A DNA stretch of 17,033 bases from CAYXWM01 sp964468805 (lineage in GTDB: Bacteria > Bacillota > Clostridia > Lachnospirales > WRBF01), in NCBI GenBank assembly GCA_964468805.1, contig CAYXWM010000051.1, forward strand, positions 1 through 17,033. The letters run 5' to 3'. The notes beneath the pieces were generated by a model. That model ran no database searches. It saw only the letters and a program-made list of their open reading frames with translations, and was not told where the DNA came from. Both the position numbers and the translations under genes were made by a program. Of the stretch, positions 6,608-14,355 are shown piece after piece. Each line of letters starts with the position of its first letter. Positions within the stretch are counted from its first letter, which is position 1.

Positions 6608-7475
6608 TGTTGACCCCCTTGAAATATTTAAATATATTATCATATAAATAATTTGATATACCGGTATCAATTTTGGTTTCGGTCCAAATTTCATAAGATT
6701 TTACGGCTTGATAAATGAGCATGTCAAAGCCGTTGATACATACACAGCCGGCGTTTTTCGCCAGTTTTAAGAACTCGGTTTCCCAAGGTTTGTATATTAT
6801 ATCAAAGGCAACCTTAACTTTATTGAAAAAGTTTTGATCCTCAATGGGAGATACAGCTTTATCAAGACCTACAGATGTAGATTGGATTAAAAGTTCAAGT
6901 TCTGAAATTTTGTCAATATCATCGTAAGTCAAAATGTCTATGGGTATATTATAATATTTTTTGATTTGTTTAGCAATAGTATTTGCATTTTCGAGGGTGC
7001 GGTTTATTAAAAATATCCGGCAGGGGTTTTGCCCCGCAACGGCTGCCAAGGCGGATCTTGCTCCGCCGCCGGCTCCCACAACAGCAATAGGTCGGTCTTT
7101 AATAATTATATTGTATTTTTCCAAGGTCATTTGGATGCCGTGAACGTCTGTATTATAGCCTACATACCCGTCTTTCGAATACTTTAGCGTATTTACGGCT
7201 CCCACAAGCTCTGCCGAACGGTCCACAGAAGCCAAGAACGGAATAACTGCATTTTTATGAGGAACAGTAATATTAATTCCCAAAATATCAAGACAATATG
7301 CACTTTGTACAGATTGTTCCAAATTTTCTTCCAAGACTTTGAAGGGAATATAAACAAAGTTATTCCCCAGATGTTTTGAAAGACTGTTGTGGATAATTGG
7401 TGAAAGAGTGTGTTCTATGGGATTTCCGAAAATACCCAATTTTTTTGTGCTTCCGTTAACAAAATCCTGTAACAT
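6600..7475 (-). CDS. aroE: Shikimate dehydrogenase (NADP+)
   Basis: Reduces 3-dehydroshikimate to shikimate with NADPH, the step directly after AroQ. It has 291 residues, a normal length. Visible motifs are the substrate segment GNPIEHTLSPIIHN (17-30), NITVPHK with catalytic Lys74 (68-74), GAVNT (92-96), GYNTD with Asp110, the dinucleotide loop GAGGGARS (134-141), NRT (158-160, the NADP-preferring position), and a C-terminal NGFDMLIYQA helix. ATG 7475 is preceded by AGGTGA, which includes the stop codon of the yqeG-like gene 3 nt away. The 3' end overlaps the comFB-like gene by 8 nt. Confidence 0.96.
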   Translation of the reverse strand: MLQDFVNGSTKKLGIFGNPIEHTLSPIIHNSLSKHLGNNFVYIPFKVLEENLEQSVQSAYCLDILGINITVPHKNAVIPFLASVDRSAELVGAVNTLKYSKDGYVGYNTDVHGIQMTLEKYNIIIKDRPIAVVGAGGGARSALAAVAGQNPCRIFLINRTLENANTIAKQIKKYYNIPIDILTYDDIDKISELELLIQSTSVGLDKAVSPIEDQNFFNKVKVAFDIIYKPWETEFLKLAKNAGCVCINGFDMLIYQAVKSYEIWTETKIDTGISNYLYDNIFKYFKGVNNA

Positions 7476-7478
7476 AGT

Positions 7479-7988
7479 TCACCTGGTTTTCTTTTGTATT
7501 CTTTTGTATTTTGCCATGACCGGTTTTTCCAGAAACCTTTTTAGGCGTATGAGGATTTCTTCCGTCACCGATAAAGGCTCCACCAATATGGTATGCATAC
7601 CGATGCGATTACCGCACCACATATCCGTAAAAATTTGGTCGCCCACAAGAACCGTTTCGGTTACGGCGGTTTCCATTAATTTCAGAGCCTTTTCCATGCC
7701 GCTCAGACCCGGCTTGTTGGCGTTTGGTACGGTAAACAGGTTTAATTTTTTATTAAACAACTCCACTCTGCCCTCATGGTTGTTGGACAGGAGACAAATT
7801 TTATAGCCCAGCACCTTTAGACGGTTCATTAAATTAATGATTTCCTCCGTGGGTTCCGGAATATTGTTGGGAGATAAAGTATTGTCTATATCAAAAATCA
7901 AACCTCTGTAACCTTGCTCATAAAGCCGGTCAAAGGGGATTTCAAACACCGTGGGTTTATAATCTTTCGGTAAGAATCTTCTAAGCAT
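7479..7988 (-). CDS. yqeG: YqeG family HAD-superfamily (IIIA) phosphatase
   Basis: A 169-residue haloacid-dehalogenase-fold hydrolase. The four HAD motifs are present: DIDNT (33-37, nucleophile Asp33), LLSNN (66-70), Lys92 in NANKPG, and GDQIFTD (116-122). The N-terminus (MLRRFLPKDY) is typical of YqeG, a family widespread in Bacillota and cyanobacteria. The closest relatives act on phosphoglycerolipid-type or unknown phosphate esters, so the substrate should be left open. In Bacillus subtilis yqeG lies upstream of yqeH and aroE; here yqeH is missing and aroE follows directly. ATG 7988 has AGAGG 5 nt upstream. A 65-nt gap without an obvious terminator separates it from addA. Confidence 0.9.
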   Translation of the reverse strand: MLRRFLPKDYKPTVFEIPFDRLYEQGYRGLIFDIDNTLSPNNIPEPTEEIINLMNRLKVLGYKICLLSNNHEGRVELFNKKLNLFTVPNANKPGLSGMEKALKLMETAVTETVLVGDQIFTDMWCGNRIGMHTILVEPLSVTEEILIRLKRFLEKPVMAKYKRIQKKTR

Positions 7989-8053
7989 AACAGCCTCTTT
8001 TGATTGTATTTTCTTTTGGTAAGAAATATGGGTTAATGTTCCTTTATAAAGAC

Positions 8054-11000
8054 TTAAAACTGCAAGTCCTTGTTAATATCTATGCATAAATCTTTATGAA
8101 ATAAATAAAGCAGGCTTTCTTTTACTTTTAATCCCGTACTGCGTTCTATGGCTTCTTTGTAAACTTGAAGTTGTATGGCGTATTTCTTTTTTATTCTTTC
8201 TATATGGCGTTTTTCGCCTACATAGTCCGACTTGTAGTCAACCAAAACAACGCCGTCCTTTTCTGTGAAAAAGCAATCTATTATCCCGTGTACCAAGATT
8301 TTTCCGGTTGCGTTTTGGAAAGGTTGTCGGCGGTATATATCCTGTGGATTTTTGCTGAGAACAAATTGAACCTCTCGGTTAACAAAGTCAGCCGATCTCA
8401 TGCGTTTTGCCAATGGGGATTGAGTAAATGCATAAAGTTTTTGTACCGGTACTGCTTCTGCTATATGCGGAGCAATAATTTGTTTGGAAACCAGTTGGCT
8501 GATTAATTCTTTTATTGCCTCAACAGAGGTGTGCAAGTTTAAGTCAATATGCTCTACCGCAGTATGCAGAGCGGTTCCTATCTCTTGCTTGGAAACCCCT
8601 TGGATTTCTTTTAAAAATGAGGGCAAAACCTTGGGCTTTTCAATTCTGCGTTTTTTAACGCTGCGGAATTTATAGCCCATGTAATGCTGCAAAGACAACC
8701 TGCGTTTTTCCGGTGAATAAAACTCCACAGCATCCGGAATAAAAAGCTTTTGATTAATACGTTTAATTTCAGAAATACTTAGCTTTACGGGAATTAAGGT
8801 TTCTGAAGCAAAGGCATAATCCCTTTCAAACCGGGATTTTATATCATCAATTTCTTGAGAGTTACAAGATAATTCCTTGGATTCGTCGGTAGTTAATTTA
8901 GTTGGAGAGGCTGCCGTTTCCTCAAAGATTATGCCCTCGTCTTTTACCGTCAAGGTAAAGCGGCAGGGTAAATCCACGCTACCGCCTTCACAGCTTTTAT
9001 GCTTTAACAAGGCCGGCATAATCCAATCCAAAAAAGTATTGGTTTTTAATAAATAAAACGGCGGTATCTCTAAGGATTCCTCTGACTGAAATTGTTTCCA
9101 AAATTCCTGTTTTTTATTTATGTTTGAAGCACTTGCGGTTAGGATTAGTTTTTCCTTTGCTCTGGTCAACGCCACATAAAGACAACGAAGTTCCTCAAAA
9201 TAATTGTCTTTGTGTATTTGAGACTGTATGGCAGAATAGGCAAGTGTTCTTGTTTTTATTCGGTTTTCCGTGTCTATGTACACAGAACCCAAGCCGTATT
9301 CTTGGTGCATAAGAAGTTTTCGTCGTTGATCTTGTTTGTTAAACTGTTTGCCCAACATACTTACATATACCACCGGAAATTCCAAGCCCTTGCTTTTGTG
9401 TATGGTTAAGATTCTGACAACATCATCCGAACGGTCCGGAAGCGGAGCATCTCCGGCATCTTTACTTGATTTTTGCAATTTCTCAACGTAACCCATAAAA
9501 TGAAACAGTCCCTTATAGCTTGTGGACTCATAGCGAGAAGCCATTTCAACCAAGGATCGCAAATTTCTTTGCCTTACCTGCCCCATGGTCATGGCTCCGG
9601 CATAATCGAAATAGGAAGTTTCCATATATATTTTAAATATTAATTGGCTAATGGGCGTAAATGTTGCGGTTTTTCGCCATTCTTTTAGGTGAGTGATAAA
9701 GCGTTGAAGCTTGTCCTTTAATTCCGGTGAAGTTTCGTTTTCCGGATTATCTTCCAAGGAAGCCGTAATACAATCATAAAAACAGCCGTTTTTGTTAACT
9801 TCTCGTATAGCCACCAATTCATCGGGCGTTATTCCGTAAATAGGAGAAAACAAAACGCAAATCAAATGAATGTCTTGCCTTGGATTATCAATAATCTGCA
9901 AAATGCTCAACATAGTCATAATTTCCGGGGTTTCGAAAAATCCGCCTTGGGTATTTACAAAGGCAGGAATATCGGCATTTTTAAGTTCTTCTTCAAATAC
10001 GCCGGCGGTGTCCTGCAAGGAGCGTAATATTATAACTATGTCTCCGTAGCGTACCGGTCTGAGCGTGCCGGTTTCTTTATCGAGAACTTGTAAGGGTTGG
10101 GGTCCGTTAACTGTCTGGTTTATATGATTGGCTACTGCTTTTGCCTCAAGTTGAGCTGCTGTTAATTGAGCGATTTTATCTTCGCTTTCCTCCTCCGATT
10201 CCTCGGCGGATTTTCTTTCTATAAGCAGGACTTCAACATGCTTATCGTCTTCTTTGGAATAGTACTCCGCGCCGAAATAAAGCTTTGCACGGTCATCGTA
10301 AGGAATTTTTCCAAAGTCCGGCGTCATTAATTGCACAAAAATAAAGTTAATAAAGTCCAATACGTTTGCTCTCGACCTAAAGTTTTGAGAGAGGTCGATT
10401 TTACGAAACAGGCTTGTTTTATCATAGGAATAGGCGGTGTATTTCTCAATAAAAAGCTCCGGCTTGGCAAGACGGAATTTATAAATACTTTGCTTAATAT
10501 CCCCAACCATAAAACGGTTAGGTGGATTTTCTCTTGCCACCAGTGACAGTATTGTTTCCTGAATGGGATTGCTGTCCTGATATTCGTCTATTAAGATTTC
10601 CTCAAAACGCTCCTTGTATTCCGCTGCCACAGATGATGGTTGACCGTTGTCGCTCAATATTTGCAGACAATAATGCTCCAAGTCGTTGAAATCCACTATA
10701 TTTTTCTCAAGCTTTGCCCGGGTATATTTATGCTTGAAAGACAGTACCAAATCCGCAAAATTTTTCATTATGGGATAGAGTTTTTTTAAATCATCTTTCA
10801 TGGCTTCCGGTGACTTAAAGAATACTTTGGTTTTATAATCCGTAATTATTGATTTAACGGTGTCTCTTATATCTGCTATCTGAGCTTTAAGCGGATTTTC
10901 GCCCTTGACCGAGGGCATACGCTTAAAACTTACCTTGGAAAACTCGTCAAAAGTACGGTTTATATCGAGTTTTAATGTTTCAAGTAAATTCAGTATCATT

Positions 11001-11764
11001 TCCCTGTCAGAATTTATAACGTCAGCATAGCCTTTTGGTGCATCGGGTAGGTATGTAAGCTTTAAAGCTCGGTTACATTCCCTTAAAGCCGATTCCAAAC
11101 CTCGGCCTATATCTTCCTTGATAATTTCAAACCATTGGGGTTCCTTCCGGGAAATATTGTACCGTTCAATCTGCTCTGTCAACCAACTCTCCGGATTTGG
11201 AGAGGAATTGATAAAATCAAAGGTTTCCAGAACAAGGTTTTGCAATCCGTCATCATATAACTTATTGCCGAAGATTTCCACAAGTTCCGTAAAGCCCTCG
11301 TTGTTTTCTTTTGCATATTCTTCCTCGAAAAGGTCTTTCAGTACCTGTGATTTAAGAAGCCTAATTTCCCCGGCTTCACCGATAGTAAAAGCAGGGTCTA
11401 CTTCCGTAAGATGAAAATTCTGTCTGATAACACTTAGGCAGAAGGAATGTATGGTGGTAATTGAAGCCTTGTGCAACAGTAGAGCTTGTTTTTGAAGATG
11501 CTGAATTTCATCGCCCTCGGCTTCGGTCATCTTTTGAGCCAAGGCTTGGGAAATACGCTGACGCATTTCGGAAGCGGCGGCATCGGTAAAGGTAACCACC
11601 AAAAGGCGATCTATATCTGTGGGATGGTTGCTGTCGGTTATTATCCCTATAATACGCTCTACCAACACAGCCGTCTTTCCCGAACCGGCAGCAGCCGATA
11701 CCAAAATATCACGGTGACGTGTGGTTATTGCCTCTATTTGTTCTTTTGAAAATTCTATTCCCAT
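8054..11764 (-). CDS. addA: ATP-dependent helicase/nuclease subunit A
   Basis: AddA is the UvrD-type helicase and nuclease subunit of the AddAB complex, which resects double-strand breaks and loads RecA. It has 1236 residues, the usual length. Visible: Walker A SAAAGSGKT (23-31, Lys30), DEYQDS Walker B (about 391-397), GDIKQSIYKFR, LSQNFRS, TIHKSKGLEFP (about 785), YVALTRAKEKL (about 863), and the C-terminal PD-(D/E)XK nuclease with GTALHTAVEH, VDYKSD (Asp1176, Lys1178) and YAIQLQVYKEA. I prefer ATG 11764 to the in-frame TTG 11776, because GGAG (11774-11771) sits 6 nt before the ATG. The partner addB, normally just upstream, is not in the window; see findings. Confidence 0.95.
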   Translation of the reverse strand: MGIEFSKEQIEAITTRHRDILVSAAAGSGKTAVLVERIIGIITDSNHPTDIDRLLVVTFTDAAASEMRQRISQALAQKMTEAEGDEIQHLQKQALLLHKASITTIHSFCLSVIRQNFHLTEVDPAFTIGEAGEIRLLKSQVLKDLFEEEYAKENNEGFTELVEIFGNKLYDDGLQNLVLETFDFINSSPNPESWLTEQIERYNISRKEPQWFEIIKEDIGRGLESALRECNRALKLTYLPDAPKGYADVINSDREMILNLLETLKLDINRTFDEFSKVSFKRMPSVKGENPLKAQIADIRDTVKSIITDYKTKVFFKSPEAMKDDLKKLYPIMKNFADLVLSFKHKYTRAKLEKNIVDFNDLEHYCLQILSDNGQPSSVAAEYKERFEEILIDEYQDSNPIQETILSLVARENPPNRFMVGDIKQSIYKFRLAKPELFIEKYTAYSYDKTSLFRKIDLSQNFRSRANVLDFINFIFVQLMTPDFGKIPYDDRAKLYFGAEYYSKEDDKHVEVLLIERKSAEESEEESEDKIAQLTAAQLEAKAVANHINQTVNGPQPLQVLDKETGTLRPVRYGDIVIILRSLQDTAGVFEEELKNADIPAFVNTQGGFFETPEIMTMLSILQIIDNPRQDIHLICVLFSPIYGITPDELVAIREVNKNGCFYDCITASLEDNPENETSPELKDKLQRFITHLKEWRKTATFTPISQLIFKIYMETSYFDYAGAMTMGQVRQRNLRSLVEMASRYESTSYKGLFHFMGYVEKLQKSSKDAGDAPLPDRSDDVVRILTIHKSKGLEFPVVYVSMLGKQFNKQDQRRKLLMHQEYGLGSVYIDTENRIKTRTLAYSAIQSQIHKDNYFEELRCLYVALTRAKEKLILTASASNINKKQEFWKQFQSEESLEIPPFYLLKTNTFLDWIMPALLKHKSCEGGSVDLPCRFTLTVKDEGIIFEETAASPTKLTTDESKELSCNSQEIDDIKSRFERDYAFASETLIPVKLSISEIKRINQKLFIPDAVEFYSPEKRRLSLQHYMGYKFRSVKKRRIEKPKVLPSFLKEIQGVSKQEIGTALHTAVEHIDLNLHTSVEAIKELISQLVSKQIIAPHIAEAVPVQKLYAFTQSPLAKRMRSADFVNREVQFVLSKNPQDIYRRQPFQNATGKILVHGIIDCFFTEKDGVVLVDYKSDYVGEKRHIERIKKKYAIQLQVYKEAIERSTGLKVKESLLYLFHKDLCIDINKDLQF

Positions 11765-11787
11765 GGGCGGCTCCAAACAGTTTATCG

Positions 11788-11932
11788 GTTATACTTAATT
11801 CCCGGTTAAGCAGTAACAAAAGCGTATATTCGCAGAGGTGAGCGACAGATGTTTTTTTCATAAAAAAACGCAAGAGCGAACCGTTTACGGAGTATAGCTT
11901 TTGTTACTATTTCTTATGCAATTAAGTATAAT
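11788..11932. repeat. Large imperfect palindrome (MITE-like or structured leader)
   Basis: About 145 nt folds back on itself around position 11860. From outside in: 11790-11800 TATACTTAATT pairs with 11920-11930 (11/11); an 11-nt by 11-nt internal loop follows; 11812-11823 AGTAACAAAAGC pairs with 11897-11908 (12/12). Then comes a looser stem of about 15 pairs with bulges, and last a tip hairpin GTTTTTTT-CAT-AAAAAAAC (11851-11869). The two outer stems and the tip share exactly the same centre. It could be a miniature inverted-repeat element, or a leader/attenuator in the addA transcript. No transposase and no second copy is seen in the window. Confidence 0.7.
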
Positions 11933-11948
11933 AAATTTTATTGCACTC

Positions 11949-11994
11949 AGAACCTGTATCCAAACAGGCAAACGCCATATTGAATACAGGTTCT
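11949..11994. repeat. Hairpin downstream of the unknown gene
   Basis: AGAACCTGTAT (11949-11959) and ATACAGGTTCT (11984-11994) form a perfect 11-bp stem. The 24-nt loop holds a smaller GGC-AAAC-GCC hairpin (11967-11976). It lies 22 nt past the stop of the minus-strand gene ending at 12016. No T-run follows, so it is at best an atypical terminator or an mRNA-stabilising 3' structure. Confidence 0.6.
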
Positions 11995-12015
11995 CAAACA
12001 AAATATTCGATCGTA

Positions 12016-13632
12016 TCAAAAAGGAAACTTAAATTCGCTGTACATTTCTTTTAATGCCTTACTTTCTCCTATAACTCTGGGATAAGAATGTTGGATATTT
12101 ATATCCTTGATTTTTCTTAAAGTTATATGGAGTTTTAAATTCTTTAAGGGCATAACTTTCTTGTTAAATGGATTATGAGTATTTTCCAAAACCAATACAA
12201 ACACATGGTTTTCCTCAATCTCAAAGGAAGAAAGTTGAGTTTCGTCGGTTTTGTTTGAATGTTTACCGGTTTTGGGCGGTAGATAACGGGTAAAAGGGTT
12301 TTCGGTGGTGTCTTTGTAAAATATATAATTATTTGTTATAGGAAGATTAAATTCATAACAAATTTCGTTATACAAATCGTGAAGGGTAAAGGTATCCGCC
12401 ACATCTATTTTTATCCACAGGTTTTTTTGTTCATTAAAGGCAACTTTTAATTCCCATATTTTAAAAGCCGGTTTTGTTTCGCTGACCTTTTCCAAAATCA
12501 AGTCAAGATGTTTTTCTATGTGACTTTGGCTAACCAGCTTAGTTGTGGCGAGTTTGAATATTAAATCAAGGGAAGTATCGTCTTTTAAATTCAATACGCT
12601 TTTAATTTTGCTTTTTAATTGGAAATATTCATTGCCCAGTTCCGTAAGATGATAATTATAGCAAGGAGCAAACATGGAAACCTCTGCTTCGTCGTCCATC
12701 TTAAAGCTCTCTATTGCATAAGTTAAATCATCAGCTATATCATAAGGCAGCATATACTCCGGGCTGATAAGTTTTAAATAAAATCCGAACAAAGTATAAA
12801 AATATTTGTCTATTACTATACCCAAAAAAAATGTCGACGACATTATCAGTCCGTAAAATTCATCGGCACTGTCTTGAGGATCCAAATCAACTATACTTTC
12901 AAAGCTAAGACCGATGGATTCGTAAATTTCTTTGAAAATTTCGTCTGTGGTGGTAGGCTCTTTTAATTTTGTGAGTATATATTCTTTATTGAAATATTTC
13001 TTGTCCAAAGGTAATACTTGATTAATGAAGAAACCGGAAATTTCTGCGGAAGCTTCCACTATGGCTTTAAAAATTTCTTTTGGCTCTTTTTTATATAATT
13101 TTTTATAATTATCGGTTACTTGAGCTTTATTTGAATAAATAGAGGTAGAATTTTTCAATAATCTTAATTTTACAGCAAGCATACCTAAATACTCTACATA
13201 AAAAGGGTCATAAACCGAAACTTGGTCAAGCAGAGTATCAACGTGTTTTGAAGTTGGAATGCCGTTTTCTTTTAATTCCACGTCGGGATAACAGGATTCT
13301 ATAAAGATTTCCAAATCTTTGATAACGGGATGAGTGTCGATGGTATAAACTCGTTTTAATACTTCCGGAAAGGATATTCTTTCATAGGAATTCAGGCTGA
13401 TTATGGGATAGGTGCATAGGGGTTTGCCTTGGAGGCGATTTAATTCTGTTATTAAGTTGGCAGGCGAGATTAAGGTATCTTCGATTATGGCGGAATGGTA
13501 CCAGCGTCTGTAAAAAGATACTATAAATTTAAGTATTTTGGTCTTGCCCTTCATTTTGTTGTTTTTATATGCTTTTAAAAACGTTTCTCCGAAGACGTTT
13601 ATTATGCTCGTAAAGCTCTGTTCATAGTCCAT
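12016..13632 (-). CDS. Unknown protein with a pRiA4b ORF-3-like C-terminal domain
   Basis: A 538-residue protein I cannot assign a function. Residues 1-385 are mostly helical, without known catalytic motifs, signal peptide or convincing membrane spans (a hydrophobic stretch near 264-287 is interrupted by charges). From about 390, IWELKVAF, then NLWIKIDVADTFTLHDLYNEIC, and later a hydrophobic strand, LHITLRKI and YPRVIGES, follow the pattern of the plasmid pRiA4b ORF-3 family (also called IS1096 passenger TnpR-like), a domain of unknown function; the match is by eye and the central part is divergent. ATG 13632 is preferred to an ATG 13 codons upstream, because AGAGAG lies at a suitable distance only before 13632. 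The gene stands alone between two palindromic elements. Confidence 0.6.
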   Translation of the reverse strand: MDYEQSFTSIINVFGETFLKAYKNNKMKGKTKILKFIVSFYRRWYHSAIIEDTLISPANLITELNRLQGKPLCTYPIISLNSYERISFPEVLKRVYTIDTHPVIKDLEIFIESCYPDVELKENGIPTSKHVDTLLDQVSVYDPFYVEYLGMLAVKLRLLKNSTSIYSNKAQVTDNYKKLYKKEPKEIFKAIVEASAEISGFFINQVLPLDKKYFNKEYILTKLKEPTTTDEIFKEIYESIGLSFESIVDLDPQDSADEFYGLIMSSTFFLGIVIDKYFYTLFGFYLKLISPEYMLPYDIADDLTYAIESFKMDDEAEVSMFAPCYNYHLTELGNEYFQLKSKIKSVLNLKDDTSLDLIFKLATTKLVSQSHIEKHLDLILEKVSETKPAFKIWELKVAFNEQKNLWIKIDVADTFTLHDLYNEICYEFNLPITNNYIFYKDTTENPFTRYLPPKTGKHSNKTDETQLSSFEIEENHVFVLVLENTHNPFNKKVMPLKNLKLHITLRKIKDINIQHSYPRVIGESKALKEMYSEFKFPF

Positions 13633-13690
13633 AATTTCAGCTCTCTTTCCGATACAGCAAAGACATATCAAAAAATTTCGGTTGACTGTC

Positions 13691-13889
13691 TTTCCGGTAT
13701 TAATAATAATGTGAGTTGAATAAAATTAAAATTTCATCCAACTTCTGTAAGTAATCGCACGTTTTTGAATAAAAACCATGCAAAAACGTACTCATAACGT
13801 GAAAATTCCACCGGAATTTAATTTGCTGTGCAAATTGTTCGACTGCGTTTGACTCACGTTATAATAATATGGCTTGATTGTACCGGAAA
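13691..13889. repeat. Long inverted-repeat element enclosing three hairpins
   Basis: TTTCCGGTA (13691-13699) pairs with TACCGGAAA (13881-13889). Further in, GTGAGTTGAAT (13711-13721) pairs with GTTTGACTCAC (13847-13857, with G-T pairs), and the AT-rich stretches between them also pair in part. The enclosed 125 nt holds three perfect hairpins: ACGTTTTTG/CAAAAACGT (13759-13789), AAATTCC-ACC-GGAATTT (13803-13819) and AATTTGC-TGT-GCAAATT (13820-13836); the last two abut. The whole is a multibranched fold filling most of the divergent intergenic region. It may be a non-coding RNA, the leader of the minus-strand gene, or a mobile-element remnant. The family is not recognised. Confidence 0.6.
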
Positions 13890-13944
13890 GTATCTGTTAA
13901 AATCAATAGATAAATTAAATAATCCAACACGCAGACCTAACTTT

Positions 13945-13973
13945 TTTACCGGTTTTTCACAATATCTTATAAT
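13945..13973 (+). promoter_or_regulatory. Promoter of clpS-clpA
   Basis: TTTACC (13945-13950, 4 of 6 matches to the -35 consensus) lies 17 nt before a perfect TATAAT (13968-13973). Transcription should start near 13980, about 70 nt before the clpS ATG. The A/T-rich surroundings fit a sigma-A-type promoter. Confidence 0.65.
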
Positions 13974-13979
13974 ATTTAT

Positions 13980-14033
13980 AACAGTTAACAATACAACCCT
14001 ATATTTATGGTAGAGTGTATTTTATTAACTGTT
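13980..14033 (+). promoter_or_regulatory. 5' stem-loop of the clpS-clpA leader
   Basis: AACAGTTAA (13980-13988) pairs perfectly with TTAACTGTT (14025-14033). Inside, AATACA (13990-13995) pairs with TGTATT (14016-14021) and CTA (13999-14001) with TAG (14011-14013). The stem begins at the predicted transcription start and ends 3 nt before the clpS ribosome binding site (AAGGAG, 14037-14042), so almost the whole leader is one hairpin. It could protect the 5' end or tune translation. Confidence 0.6.
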
Positions 14034-14049
14034 CACAAGGAGATTGGTT

Positions 14050-14355
14050 ATGTCCACCCAACGTCAAATTGAACCGACCATAGATGCCGAATTATATGTA
14101 CCCAAAATGTATACGGTTATTATGCACAACGATGATTTTACAACCATGGATTTCGTAACCTTGGTGCTTATGAAGGTATTTCATAAAGGAGCCCAAGAAG
14201 CAACTCAAATTATGATGGATATTCATGAAAAGGGCAATTCGCCCATAGGGGTTTATACCTATGACATTGCAATAACAAAAAAAATGCAAACCGATCAAAT
14301 GTCAAAAGAAAAGGGGTATCCTCTTAAATTAACCATAGAGGAGGCTAAAGAATGA
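14050..14355 (+). CDS. clpS: ATP-dependent Clp protease adaptor ClpS
   Basis: A 101-residue cytosolic adaptor that recognises destabilising N-terminal residues (N-degrons) and hands substrates to ClpA. The binding-pocket block YTVIMHNDDFTTMDFVTLVL is intact (Asn27, Asp28, Asp29, Thr31, Met33), as is His59 in MMDIHEKG. The C-terminal half has YDIAITKKMQ and PLKLTIEEA. The N-terminal extension (about 18 residues) has the usual flexible character. I chose ATG 14050 over an in-frame TTG at 14044, because AAGGAG (14037-14042) sits 7 nt before the ATG. The stop overlaps the clpA start (ATGA), so the two proteins are made in coupled fashion. Confidence 0.95.
   Translation: MSTQRQIEPTIDAELYVPKMYTVIMHNDDFTTMDFVTLVLMKVFHKGAQEATQIMMDIHEKGNSPIGVYTYDIAITKKMQTDQMSKEKGYPLKLTIEEAKE

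Noticed and set aside
6608..6694. A 29-codon longer N-terminus for the ComFB-like protein.
   Set aside because: The segment is inside aroE, does not resemble ComFB and lacks a ribosome binding site; ATG 6607 has a good one.
13633..13671. A 13-codon longer N-terminus for the unknown protein, from ATG 13671.
   Set aside because: No ribosome binding site precedes it, while AGAGAG lies before ATG 13632.
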